The notes: generated by a model not told the origin, from the sequence alone. 36,585 nucleotides of DNA from Clostridia bacterium (GCA_017547755.1 JAFYOX010000015.1:1-36585); one strand, 5' to 3'. Positions 16,145-24,157 are shown, counted from the first letter of the stretch. Translations and numbers: made by a program.

Positions 16145-16864
16145 ATGGCAAACTACCCGACTCCCCATAATTCCGCCTCTCCCGCGGATTTTGCGAAAAC
16201 CGTCCTCATGCCCGGCGACCCGCTCCGCGCGAAATTCATCGCCGAAACCTTCCTGACCGACGCAAAGCTCGTCAACAATGTCCGCGGCATCGGCGGCTAT
16301 ACCGGCACCTACAAGGGAGAACGCGTCTCCGTCATGGCAAGCGGCATGGGCGTCCCCTCGATGGGCATCTACAGCTACGAACTGTACAATTTCTACGATG
16401 TGGAAAACATCATCCGTATCGGTTCCGCCGGCTCCATCCGCATGGACGTCCGGGTCCGCGACGTCGTTCTCGGCATGGGCGCCTGCACCAACTCCAATTA
16501 TGCTTCCCAGTATAACCTTCCCGGTACGTTCGCGCCGACCGCTTCGTACAAACTCCTGACCGCCGCAGCCGCACAGGCGGAAAAACTCGGCGCACGGTAT
16601 CACGTCGGCAATGTCCTGACATCCGATACGTTCTACTGCGACGATGCGGAAGCCAGCGTAAAATGGGCAAAGATGGGCGTCATGGCGGTCGAAATGGAAT
16701 CCGCCGCACTCTATATGAACGCCGCACGTGCCGGAAAGAACGCTCTCGCCATTTTCACGATCTCCGACCACATCCTGACCGGCGAAGCCACCACCGCGGA
16801 AGAACGTCAGACCACCTTCACGACCATGATGGAAATCGCCCTCGAAACCGCCGTCACCCTCTGA
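16145..16864 (+). CDS. deoD: Purine-nucleoside phosphorylase, DeoD type
   Basis: 239 residues; phosphorolyses purine (deoxy)nucleosides to base and (deoxy)ribose-1-phosphate, normally as a hexamer. Family motifs: VLMPGDPLRAKFIAETFL near the start, GMGVPSMGIYSYEL, the phosphate/ribose loop IRIGSAGSI, MAVEMESAALY with E183 and E185, and FTISDH with D208, the catalytic Asp of bacterial hexameric PNPs. Length is typical (E. coli DeoD has 239). AAAGGAG lies 8-9 bases before the ATG. udk follows 22 bases downstream, so the pair forms a nucleoside salvage operon. Confidence 0.96.
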   Translation: MANYPTPHNSASPADFAKTVLMPGDPLRAKFIAETFLTDAKLVNNVRGIGGYTGTYKGERVSVMASGMGVPSMGIYSYELYNFYDVENIIRIGSAGSIRMDVRVRDVVLGMGACTNSNYASQYNLPGTFAPTASYKLLTAAAAQAEKLGARYHVGNVLTSDTFYCDDAEASVKWAKMGVMAVEMESAALYMNAARAGKNALAIFTISDHILTGEATTAEERQTTFTTMMEIALETAVTL

Positions 16865-16886
16865 TCTGAAAGAACGAGGTATTCCC

Positions 16887-17504
16887 ATGAAAAACATTCT
16901 CACCGTCGGCATCGCGGGCGGCTCAGGAAGCGGAAAGACCACGCTCACCCACGTCATCGCCCAGCGTTTCCCGAACCATACCACCATCCTCAATCACGAC
17001 GATTACTATAAAGCGCACGACAGCCTGACCTATGAAGAACGTGCCGCACTCAACTACGATGAACCGGACGCCTTCGACAACGACCTCTTCTGCGAACACC
17101 TGCAGAAACTCCGCCGCGGACACGACATCGACTGCCCCGTCTACGACTACAGCGAACATAACCGTACCGCAGAGACCCGACGTCTTCCGGCACGCCCGCT
17201 CATCCTCGTCGACGGCATCCTCATTCTCTCCGATCCGAATATCTGCAGCCTCCTCGACCTGCGTGTCTTCGTCGATACCGACGCGGACATCCGGATCCTG
17301 CGCCGCCTCGCACGCGACGTCGCCGAACGCGGCCGTACCATCGATTCCGTGATCGACCAGTACCAGACCACCGTCAAGCCCATGCACGAAAAATACGTCG
17401 AACCCTCCAAGCACATGGCAAACATCATCGTCCCCGAAGGCGGCGAAAACCCCGTCGCCGCCGACATGATCACCAGCTACATCCGGGAGTGTCTTGGAAT
17501 ATAA
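16887..17504 (+). CDS. udk: Uridine kinase
   Basis: 205 residues; phosphorylates uridine and cytidine to UMP and CMP in pyrimidine salvage. The P-loop GGSGSGKTT is at residues 11-19 with K17. HDDYYK and NYDEPDAFDND match uridine-binding segments, DYSEHNRT is the base-recognition loop, and the Walker B-like LILVDGILIL and lid RRLARDVAERGRT are intact. The sequence is complete to the C-terminus. It shares the deoD promoter. Hairpin copy C of the repeat family begins 5 bases after the stop codon and may act as the 3' end. Confidence 0.94.
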   Translation: MKNILTVGIAGGSGSGKTTLTHVIAQRFPNHTTILNHDDYYKAHDSLTYEERAALNYDEPDAFDNDLFCEHLQKLRRGHDIDCPVYDYSEHNRTAETRRLPARPLILVDGILILSDPNICSLLDLRVFVDTDADIRILRRLARDVAERGRTIDSVIDQYQTTVKPMHEKYVEPSKHMANIIVPEGGENPVAADMITSYIRECLGI

Positions 17505-17508
17505 TTTT

Positions 17509-17730
17509 CCGGGGAGGAACTTTTTGAGAAAAGTTCCTCCCCGGACCCCTCTTCAAAAACTTTCAAACAAATGAATAAGAAAAATAAGTGCAGATTTGAA
17601 GTCACAAAACCGCTGTAAACCTTACAGAAATTTTGTATCTCCAAATCTGCACTTTCTTTGTATCCCAAATAGTTTCAAGTTTTTTGGAAAGGGTTCGGGA
17701 AAACCTTTTTCGAAAAAAAGGTTTTCCCGA
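17509..17730. repeat. 222-bp palindromic element with hairpin ends
   Basis: The whole interval reads as one imperfect palindrome centred near 17620. Outer arms: a 16-bp perfect hairpin at each end, CCGGGGAGGAACTTTT with its complement (17509-17524/17529-17544) and TCGGGAAAACCTTTTT with its complement (17695-17710/17715-17730). Next come matching CCCCTCTTCAAAAACTTTC-like stretches in opposite orientation. Then a perfect 13-bp inverted repeat AAGTGCAGATTTG (17586-17598) and CAAATCTGCACTT (17642-17654). The core is CTGTAAACCTTACAG. Reading either strand in one frame gives similar peptides, which confirms the symmetry. It carries no gene. It fills the gap between convergent udk and the Gfo/Idh gene. 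It resembles a MITE- or BIME-like element. Confidence 0.75.
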
Positions 17731-17747
17731 GAAAATATAAATTCCCA

Positions 17748-18986
17748 TCAACCCGGTTCGCCGGCGTTCCAGCGGCGTTCGACTTCGGTGAAGATTTCAT
17801 CCGGGATTTCTTCGTCGTTCCAGAGGTTATTCGAGATGTACATATCGCCTGCGCTTTCGGGGAAGGTGCAGAACGTATCGTTGCGGTACGCGTCGCGTTC
17901 TTCCTTGTTGCGGAGGTTCGGCAGCTTGATCGGCGCGTTTCCGTTCGCGATGGAGCGGTAGCCGAGCGTGCCGGGCATGCACATATCGACCGCGTCGTAA
18001 ACGTTGATCGCACGTTCGTGCGCTTCTTCGTCGCCGAGGATCGAGCGGATGAAGTAGTAGGTCGTGAAGTAGTCACCGCCGCCGTGGCCGGAGTTTTCCG
18101 TGCCCGCGATGATCGGAGAAGGCGTGTAGACCTTGTGTTCGCCGCGGCAGTTCTGATTCGGGCCTTCCGTATAGACCGCGATCTGACCGTTGCCGAGGTC
18201 CTGTACGCCGCCGAGGTCACCGTTGAGCTGATAGTTCGAGTGACGGGTGGACTTGATGTTGAAGTGCAGGCTCTTGAGCATCGCACCGTTGTTCAGGGTC
18301 ACGATTTCCATACCGAGCGTACCGGAACCCGTGCCGAGATTGCGCATGAACGGCATGTTCGGGGTTTCAAACGCGGATACCTGTACCGGACGGAGCCCTG
18401 TCATGTACAGGATCGGACCGATGGAGTGCGTGCAGTAGAACGTGGACGGCATGATGTTGCGCCAGTGGTTGCGTTCACCGTAGGTGATCTGCGGCCAGAT
18501 GGACGAGCAGTCGTGCAGGTATTCGCCTTCCGCGTACATCAGTTCGCCCAAAGCGCCGGAGCGGTAAATGTTGCGCATTTCCCATCTTACGGGCGTGTAG
18601 CAGTAGTTTTCCGCATAGGTGTAGACCTTGCCCGTCTTTTCAACCGTTTCGATCAGCTGAACCGCTTCCGCCATGTTCGCCATCGTCAGACATTCGGTCA
18701 TGATGTGACGGCCGGATTCGAGCAGTTTGATGCCGAACTTCGCGTGTTCGTGCGCATAGTTCGCGCAGACAACCGCGTCCATGTCGTGATTGAAGAAATC
18801 GTCAAAGCGTTCGTAGTAGGTGATGTTGTAAAGCCCGGCCGCTTCCGCTTCGCGCTTGCACGCGTCAAGAAGAGGCTTGTACTTGTCACAAACCGCCACC
18901 AGTTCCGCTTCCTTGCTGTGCAGGATCTGACGGATCATCGTCATCCCACGTCCGGCGCCGAATACGCCGATCTTGATCTTTGCCAT
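17748..18986 (-). CDS. Gfo/Idh/MocA family protein, GH109-like, lacking the EKP lysine
   Basis: 412 residues. A Rossmann NAD(P)-binding domain (1-~125) has the glycine motif GVFGAGRG (7-14). The C-terminal alpha/beta domain follows. In typical dehydrogenases of this family the EKP motif carries the catalytic lysine; here that position reads TECL (E98, C99, L100), so the lysine is missing. Residues 174-191 (HWRNIMP, then FYCTHSIGP) resemble the GH109 glycosidase branch, which uses NAD in a redox-neutral cleavage. There is no signal peptide, so it acts in the cytoplasm. GGAGGAACAACT precedes the ATG. It is the last gene of the cluster read from 25055. A GH109-like activity is inference; the fold is certain. 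Confidence 0.85.
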   Translation of the reverse strand: MAKIKIGVFGAGRGMTMIRQILHSKEAELVAVCDKYKPLLDACKREAEAAGLYNITYYERFDDFFNHDMDAVVCANYAHEHAKFGIKLLESGRHIMTECLTMANMAEAVQLIETVEKTGKVYTYAENYCYTPVRWEMRNIYRSGALGELMYAEGEYLHDCSSIWPQITYGERNHWRNIMPSTFYCTHSIGPILYMTGLRPVQVSAFETPNMPFMRNLGTGSGTLGMEIVTLNNGAMLKSLHFNIKSTRHSNYQLNGDLGGVQDLGNGQIAVYTEGPNQNCRGEHKVYTPSPIIAGTENSGHGGGDYFTTYYFIRSILGDEEAHERAINVYDAVDMCMPGTLGYRSIANGNAPIKLPNLRNKEERDAYRNDTFCTFPESAGDMYISNNLWNDEEIPDEIFTEVERRWNAGEPG

Positions 18987-19033
18987 AGTTGTTCCTCCGT
19001 TATCGTTTACGCTTTCGCGTATATAATTCTTGT

Positions 19034-19846
19034 TTATTCCGTGATTTCAAATTCCGCCGTCACGCCGAACGCGCAGAACCGGTACTGTCCCGCAGGAAGA
19101 TCACCGTACATATCCATGTGATACGTCTCGTCCCATGTACCGCCGGGAGCAATCACATAGCCGATATCCGGAAATCCCCAGTTGCTCACCGGAGACGCCG
19201 GAACCTCGTACCACTGTCCGTCCAGCTTCACCTGAAGCGACCAGTACGTCCCGAAATTCCAGTCTTCCGTCCCGTCGTTGCGGAACACCGCTTCAATGGT
19301 ATCGCCCGTGTAGTCGATTTCCACCGAAATTCCTTCCGGCGGCACCGGCTCTTCGATGAGCGGATTCATCAGCTCCGCATTCCATCCGTTTTCGTCCTGT
19401 ACGAGATACCGTACACACGGTATCCACAGCCCGTCCGAACGGGTCCACTTTTCCTCAAAATCGTATTTTTCCAGAATCTTTTCAAAATCGAAGTCGAAGT
19501 CATACACTTCCCCGTCACGATTATAAAGATACCCGTTCGACCACGCCATGTTCAGTCCCCAGCCGTCGGTCGAGCCAAGTTCAAACCCGTACGCCGGGAA
19601 TTCCACATCGTCCGTCGTCACCTCTGCGGGGACAGCGGACGTATTTTTCATCTTGTTGATAATTTCCCATTCCAGCGCATCGTCGGAAAGCCAGTAACAG
19701 GTCACTTCCGCACCGTCGTAGACGTAAAACGCCATCAGCGATGTCTCCGGCGACGCGGTGTCGAACAGCGTATTCGACCCGCCGCCGCAGGCGGTCAGGA
19801 GAAGTGCTGCAGAAAGAACTGCCGCAAGTTTGGGGAATTTTCTCAT
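19034..19846 (-). CDS. Lipoprotein with C-terminal Ig-like (Big_14-type) domain
   Basis: 270 residues. The signal peptide ends in LTAC with lipidation at C20, then a GGGSN linker. The middle part (30-165) is not recognised; it is rich in D, E, W and Y. The C-terminal ~95 residues (GISVEIDYTGDTIEAVFRN to the end) look like a bacterial Ig-like domain, with WSLQVKLDGQWYEVP and GTWDETYHMDMYGDLPAGQYRF as characteristic strands. It is likely anchored on the outer face of the membrane. GGAGGATGTT precedes the ATG. It lies 64 bases downstream of the beta-propeller-like gene and 47 before the Gfo/Idh gene. Function unknown. Confidence 0.8.
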   Translation of the reverse strand: MRKFPKLAAVLSAALLLTACGGGSNTLFDTASPETSLMAFYVYDGAEVTCYWLSDDALEWEIINKMKNTSAVPAEVTTDDVEFPAYGFELGSTDGWGLNMAWSNGYLYNRDGEVYDFDFDFEKILEKYDFEEKWTRSDGLWIPCVRYLVQDENGWNAELMNPLIEEPVPPEGISVEIDYTGDTIEAVFRNDGTEDWNFGTYWSLQVKLDGQWYEVPASPVSNWGFPDIGYVIAPGGTWDETYHMDMYGDLPAGQYRFCAFGVTAEFEITE

Positions 19847-19910
19847 AACATCCTCCGTTCAAAATAATCTCTTCCCGTTAGACGTCATCCGCACCGCAGT
19901 TTCCCGAAAT

Positions 19911-20957
19911 TCACACAAGCTCAAACTCACCGTTCACCAGCTTGTACAGCTTCACATTCGAGAACTGCATCTTTTCCCGGTGTCCTTCGTGAGATACATA
20001 GAAATATCCCTCCCCGATGGACGCAATCCCCGTCGAGCCGTAACCGAATCCCATTCCGTCCATCCCGTGCGCGTCGAGCGTCAGCACATCGCCGACCGTT
20101 TCCGGATACACACCCTTCAGCACTTCTTTCACGGGTGCAATCGCCGCATCCACGGCAAACATCGGCGGATTCTTGAACTGCGGCTTGTTTCCGCGGTACA
20201 CCGCCATGTAATATTTCTGCGAGAATTCATCGTATTCGAGATTCTGCACGCCGTAGCAGGTGTTGCCGGTGTAAACGAAATACTTCGCTTCCGGTGCCGC
20301 AGGACCGCTCTGGTGCATATCGTTCTGACGGAGCACTTCCGCCGTCGAATTCAGCTCGTCCAGGTCGTATTTCACGATCACCTGATAATCGTTGTCTTCC
20401 CGGTTCGGGTCAAGATAGACCCCGTACGCCACGAACAGATGATGCTTTCCGCCGACATCCCCGAAATCCGGACCGATCGCACAGCCGTCGATGCCGCTGC
20501 ATCCGAGAACGTGCGAAACCGTACGTCCGTCCGCGAGCGTGACTTCGTTTTCGTAGTCGTCCGTGACTTCCTTGAGGAACGCGCACTTCAGCACTTCTTC
20601 CGACGGAATGTCCGCACGGTCGATCCTGTCCACATCAAAAATTGCAATGTAGAACGCGTTCGGGATCACGATCCCGCCGCCGAGCATATGAATAATGCCC
20701 CGTCCGATGCCGTCGTTCTTGTATTCGAGCGAACCGTAGACCTTCCCGTCCGCCCTGTTGAACGAAATACAGCCGAGATGTCCGCACAGCCCTACTGCGG
20801 AACCGATGAAATTGCCCGCCAGGTCGGTCTTCACGAGCATCGTCGTGTAAGAATAATAAACATAACCCTTTTCCGTGTCAACGGCGATCCCCTGACAGTG
20901 ACCCGCCGCATATTCCCCGGAATAAATATTCTTCGGCAGCGCTTCGTAATTTGTCAT
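19911..20957 (-). CDS. Uncharacterised beta-propeller-like protein
   Basis: 348 residues, not recognised with certainty. Repeated beta-strand patterns suggest a propeller: HCQGIAVDTEKGYVYYSYTTMLVKTDLAGN, CISFNRADGKVYGSL, HHLFVAYGV, QVIVKYDLDE, YGVQNLEYDEFSQKYYMAVY and TGIASIGEGYFYVSHEG. Each reads as strand-turn-strand. There is no signal peptide or membrane segment, so it is probably cytoplasmic. Histidines and aspartates in GHCQG, GLCGHLG and LDAHGMDGMGFG could form an active site, but this is a guess. It starts 3 bases after the PHP gene's stop with a GGAGAT site overlapping that stop, so the two are translationally linked. It may be an enzyme or sensor for the cluster's substrate. Confidence 0.7.
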   Translation of the reverse strand: MTNYEALPKNIYSGEYAAGHCQGIAVDTEKGYVYYSYTTMLVKTDLAGNFIGSAVGLCGHLGCISFNRADGKVYGSLEYKNDGIGRGIIHMLGGGIVIPNAFYIAIFDVDRIDRADIPSEEVLKCAFLKEVTDDYENEVTLADGRTVSHVLGCSGIDGCAIGPDFGDVGGKHHLFVAYGVYLDPNREDNDYQVIVKYDLDELNSTAEVLRQNDMHQSGPAAPEAKYFVYTGNTCYGVQNLEYDEFSQKYYMAVYRGNKPQFKNPPMFAVDAAIAPVKEVLKGVYPETVGDVLTLDAHGMDGMGFGYGSTGIASIGEGYFYVSHEGHREKMQFSNVKLYKLVNGEFELV

Positions 20958-20960
20958 AAT

Positions 20961-21770
20961 TTATCTCCAGATCTCGATATCCTTCACGATATCGTTCAGA
21001 TCGGCGTGTTCATCCTTCACAAAACCGTGAGCTGCGAGGAACTTTTCCCCTTCGTCAAACCAGCAGGTCAGCTTCGCACGGTAGTGGCAGTCGGAATTCA
21101 TGATGAAACGTCCGCCGAGCCGCTTGATTTCATCCACCATAAACGGCGCCGGATACGGAACCGTACGCAGTCCGCGTGCGATCGCGCCGGTGTTCAGTTC
21201 GAACAGATTGCAGTGCTTTACGATTTCACGGATCGCTTCCAGAGCCGCATCCGCATATTCCGGATGATCTTCCGGAGCAAGGCTGTACTTCGTGATCAGG
21301 TCGAAATGTCCGACGATGTCGGTCTTCTGACGGATCACGTGCTCGGTCAGCAGATAGAAATACCGCTTCGCAAATTCCAGATAATTTCCGCCGAACAGCG
21401 TTTCGACCGCCTTGCGGTGAAGCTCTTCGTTGGAGTCGAGCGGGTAGAATTCGCCGTGATAGATCAGTTCGTGTACAGACGACAGGATATAATCGTAGTC
21501 GTGTCCGGGCAGGCTGGATTCCGCGTCCTGTTCAATGCCGCAGTATACGCGGATCTGTCCCTTGTATTCATCGGCAAGTTCGCGGATCTCACGGCGGTAC
21601 TGCTTCTGTCCTTCAATGGACATCGGATAATCTTCTCTCTGATGCGTATAGCTGTGGTCGGAAAAACCGATCGCCCTGAAGCCGAAGCCGATCGCCGCTT
21701 CGATCATTTCGCGCGGGGTATCCGTCCCGTCGGAATACTTAGTATGGGTATGAAAATTGCATCTCTGCAT
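20961..21770 (-). CDS. PHP-domain phosphatase (histidinol-phosphatase-like)
   Basis: 269 residues. The polymerase-and-histidinol-phosphatase fold is shown by the metal-binding motifs NFHTHTKYSDG (H7, H9), FSDHSYTH (D38, H39), CGIEQD, DYILSSVHEL, DIVGHFDLITKY, and MNSDCHYRA near the C-terminus. These ligate a trinuclear metal centre in HisK-like phosphatases. No other histidine-biosynthesis gene is present, so it may act on a different phosphomonoester in the cluster's pathway. AGGAG lies about ten bases before the ATG. It is followed after 3 bases by the propeller-like gene and preceded by the HAD gene 23 bases upstream. Confidence 0.88.
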   Translation of the reverse strand: MQRCNFHTHTKYSDGTDTPREMIEAAIGFGFRAIGFSDHSYTHQREDYPMSIEGQKQYRREIRELADEYKGQIRVYCGIEQDAESSLPGHDYDYILSSVHELIYHGEFYPLDSNEELHRKAVETLFGGNYLEFAKRYFYLLTEHVIRQKTDIVGHFDLITKYSLAPEDHPEYADAALEAIREIVKHCNLFELNTGAIARGLRTVPYPAPFMVDEIKRLGGRFIMNSDCHYRAKLTCWFDEGEKFLAAHGFVKDEHADLNDIVKDIEIWR

Positions 21771-21793
21771 GATAGTTTTCTCCTTTATATTTT

Positions 21794-22453
21794 TTATCTG
21801 ATCACGTCCGCCGTTTCGCGGAACGTGGAAATTTCCATGTCATAATCGTCCGTACGTCCTCTGCCGCAGAGTTCGCCGAACCCGTATTTTGCGTAAACGA
21901 ACGGGATCCCCGCCGTTCTCGCCGCGGAACCGTCGCTGATCGTGTCCCCGACAAATACCGGAGACGTCAGTCCGTTCCGCTCCATGACAAGACGGATATT
22001 CTCCGCCTTGCAAAGTCCCGTATTTCCGGTGCACTCGATATCCTCGAACAGATCGCCGAGTCCGTGTGCCCACAAAAACGCCTCAATGTACCCTGCCTGA
22101 CAGTTGCTGACCACAAACAGACGGTATCCTTCCGATTTCAGCCGGAACAGCGTCTCTTCCACGCCGTCGTACAGGATCCCGCCGCGCACCGGAAGCCATT
22201 CGTTCTCGAGCGCACAGCTTTCCCCCATCAGAGCAAACGCCTCTTCAAACGGCAGATCCGGGAAAAAGACCTCCGCCAGTTCCTCGTTCGTCAGTCCCAT
22301 GTAACGGCAGATCGTCTCATGGTCGAGCGGTATCGCGCACTTCACCTCCGGATGCTTCGCAAGAACCTCCACCCATGTGGCGGCTGTCACGTTCGTCGCA
22401 TCCCAGAGCGTCCCGTCGAGGTCAAATAAAATACTGTCAAACCGTCGGTTCAT
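21794..22453 (-). CDS. HAD family phosphatase (phosphoglycolate/beta-phosphoglucomutase-like, subfamily IA)
   Basis: 219 residues from ATG 22453. Motif I is FDLDGTLWDAT (D11, D13), motif II VVSNCQAGY, and motifs III/IV CKAENIRLVMERNG with VFVGDTISDGSAARTAGIPFVYA. A helical cap lies between motifs I and II (about 20-100). These enzymes dephosphorylate small phosphorylated metabolites. The chosen start gives a normal subfamily length; an upstream in-frame ATG at 22540 lies within the ogt remnant. It overlaps the ogt remnant by 17 bases and is 23 bases from the PHP gene. Two phosphatases next to an isomerase suggests a phosphorylated sugar or nucleotide pathway. Confidence 0.9.
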   Translation of the reverse strand: MNRRFDSILFDLDGTLWDATNVTAATWVEVLAKHPEVKCAIPLDHETICRYMGLTNEELAEVFFPDLPFEEAFALMGESCALENEWLPVRGGILYDGVEETLFRLKSEGYRLFVVSNCQAGYIEAFLWAHGLGDLFEDIECTGNTGLCKAENIRLVMERNGLTSPVFVGDTISDGSAARTAGIPFVYAKYGFGELCGRGRTDDYDMEISTFRETADVIR

Positions 22454-22723
22454 AAGCCGTATTTCCTTCCAGTCGTAAAATTGCCCGCTTGATATCCGGA
22501 CGTCCGCCGTATCCGCCGATACCGTCCGACGCCACCACACGGTGACACGGCACGATCAGCAGAACCGCATTTTTCCGGCAGGCCGCAGACTTTCCGGATC
22601 CTGCGGAACCTCCTGTATAAAACTCCGTTCCGCTTCCGAAAAGTACAAACTCAAAATTTTTCCTTCCCCGATCACCGCTTCCAGCGATCCGAACGGTGAA
22701 GGAAGTTTCAATCTCGTTTCCAT
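22437..22723 (-). pseudogene. ogt: Remnant of a methylated-DNA--protein-cysteine methyltransferase (ogt), frameshifted and internally deleted
   Basis: Two pieces of the Ogt/MGMT family lie in different frames. Frame one starts at ATG 22723 with METRLKLPSPFGSLEAVIGE and a typical N-terminal beta strand, then stops at 22556. Frame two carries the C-terminal active-site block LLIVPCHRVVASDGIGGYGG, then KRAILRLEGN, ending at 22437. The PCHRV cysteine that accepts the alkyl group is present. The central helix-turn-helix DNA-binding region is missing and total coding length is far below the usual ~155-170 residues. The remnant sits between the ADP-ribosylglycohydrolase and HAD genes. A single-base sequencing error could explain the frame change but not the missing middle. 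Confidence 0.75.
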
Positions 22724-22770
22724 TGTCCGAAAAGTTCTGCCCGCGTGAAAAACGCGCAGGCACAGATTCC

Positions 22771-22801
22771 GGGGAAAAACTTTATGAAAAAGTTTTTCCC
22801 C
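22771..22801. repeat. Intergenic hairpin repeat, copy E
   Basis: GGGGAAAAACTTT (22771-22783) and AAAGTTTTTCCCC (22789-22801) form a perfect 13-bp hairpin with a 5-base loop. It lies 12 bases beyond the stop of the ADP-ribosylglycohydrolase gene and belongs to the same family as the copies at 3553, 9731, 17509 and 17695. Confidence 0.75.
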
Positions 22802-22813
22802 ATAAACCCATAT

Positions 22814-24157
22814 TTATCTCTTGATCATGCCGAACGTCTTCTTCGCAAGGAAGTCCACATCCACACGGTTGTAGCCTTCGATAGAGGTGTAGACCGCCTT
22901 GTGGAAAACTTCGTACCAGTACGGATCGATGCCTTCTTCCCCGAGCATGATGCCGAGGATGGAACCGACGGTCGCACCGTTGCAGTCGGTGTCAAACGCA
23001 GACTGTACCGCGAGACAGATCGAACGTCCGAAATCACCTTCGCCGCAGAGAAGTGCCATCGTCACGATCATCGCATTCGCGATCGTGCTGCACCAGTCGT
23101 GCGCGGAGTGTTCGTTGTACTTCCTGTGGATCTCTTCAATGATGTCGAGCGCGCCCATGCCGCCGTCGTACAGACCGACGATATAACGGATCTCTTCCGT
23201 CAGACGGGATTTTGCGGGAATATACGCAAGACCGGTTTCGATGACGGTGTGCATATCGTTCGTCACAGCAGCAGCCGCGATCATCGCCGCAATGTACATT
23301 TCACCGTAAATACCGTTCTTCACATGGGAGATCGACGCATCGCGGAACGCCATGTCCGCTGCGGTTTCCGGATCGCCCGGATTGATGTAGCCGAAGAAGT
23401 CACCGCGGATCTGCGCACCGATCCATTCACGGTACGGATTCTTGTAGGTCGCGGTTTCGGGAGGCAGAAGTCCCATTGCGGCGTTGCGGTATGCCGCACG
23501 TTCCGCCGTGCAGGTCGCAAGGATCGGGATCCAGCGCATCCAGCCTTCCATAACGTCCGCCGCCTTGAAGTCTCTGCCGTAGTTTTCGACAAGTTTCATC
23601 GCAAACGTCGTGTAGTTGGTGTCGTCATCCACGGGAGACGCATCGCCGATGTTGTCCGCAAAGCAGGAACCGCGGTAAAGGTGATACTTTTCCACAAGTT
23701 CATCGGAGAATTCCTTCTGGCAGATGTAGCGTTCCATCGGGTAGTTTCCGGTCGCCTTGAGGACCGGATCGAGCGTGTTCCGGCGCCATCCTTCGATCGG
23801 CTTGCCGAGCAGACAGCCCGCAATACGGCCGATCCACGCGCCGGACAGCTTCTTCAGAAGTTCCGCGTCGTCCACAGCTTCGCCGAGTATCGGCTTTTCT
23901 GCCGGAGCAGCCGCAAAGATTTCCGCCAGATCGGACGGTTCTTCGTACGCCCATCCTTCGCGGAACGGAGCGGATGCCAGCTTTGCACCGAGCTGTGTGA
24001 CCGCATCTTCGTTTTCAAGCAGTGTATCGTTGTCCATTTTGCAGAAATCATCCACAAGCGCACGGTACTTTTCCACGTCACGTCCTTCGGTCAGACACTG
24101 TTCGAATTCCACACGGATATCGCGGCCCAGTCTGAGCCAGGGCTGATGAATCAACAT
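22814..24157 (-). CDS. ADP-ribosylglycohydrolase (ARH/DraG) family protein
   Basis: 447 residues. The PF03747-type domain starts near residue 104 (LSGAWIGRIAGCLLGKPIEGW). Metal ligands are visible in PVDDDTNYT (D177-T180) and in FDTDCNGATVGSILG near 388-402. An N-terminal extension of ~100 residues is helical and not recognised. Family members remove ADP-ribose from proteins or nucleic acids, or act on small N-glycosides such as ADP-ribosyl compounds. Members located in metabolic clusters may be sugar N-glycosidases. CAGGAGGAATAGATT precedes the ATG. It is second in the cluster, 24 bases after the TIM-barrel gene, and is followed by hairpin copy E. Both metal motifs are intact, so it should be active. 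Confidence 0.9.
   Translation of the reverse strand: MLIHQPWLRLGRDIRVEFEQCLTEGRDVEKYRALVDDFCKMDNDTLLENEDAVTQLGAKLASAPFREGWAYEEPSDLAEIFAAAPAEKPILGEAVDDAELLKKLSGAWIGRIAGCLLGKPIEGWRRNTLDPVLKATGNYPMERYICQKEFSDELVEKYHLYRGSCFADNIGDASPVDDDTNYTTFAMKLVENYGRDFKAADVMEGWMRWIPILATCTAERAAYRNAAMGLLPPETATYKNPYREWIGAQIRGDFFGYINPGDPETAADMAFRDASISHVKNGIYGEMYIAAMIAAAAVTNDMHTVIETGLAYIPAKSRLTEEIRYIVGLYDGGMGALDIIEEIHRKYNEHSAHDWCSTIANAMIVTMALLCGEGDFGRSICLAVQSAFDTDCNGATVGSILGIMLGEEGIDPYWYEVFHKAVYTSIEGYNRVDVDFLAKKTFGMIKR

Noticed and set aside
17690-17740. GGGTTCGGGA near the palindrome as a possible tRNA T-arm
   Set aside because: It is part of the hairpin; no acceptor or anticodon arms can be drawn. I found no tRNA anywhere in the window.
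17477-17961. Small open frames on both strands across the palindrome
   Set aside because: Their peptides resemble each other only because the DNA is palindromic; no start signals or family matches.
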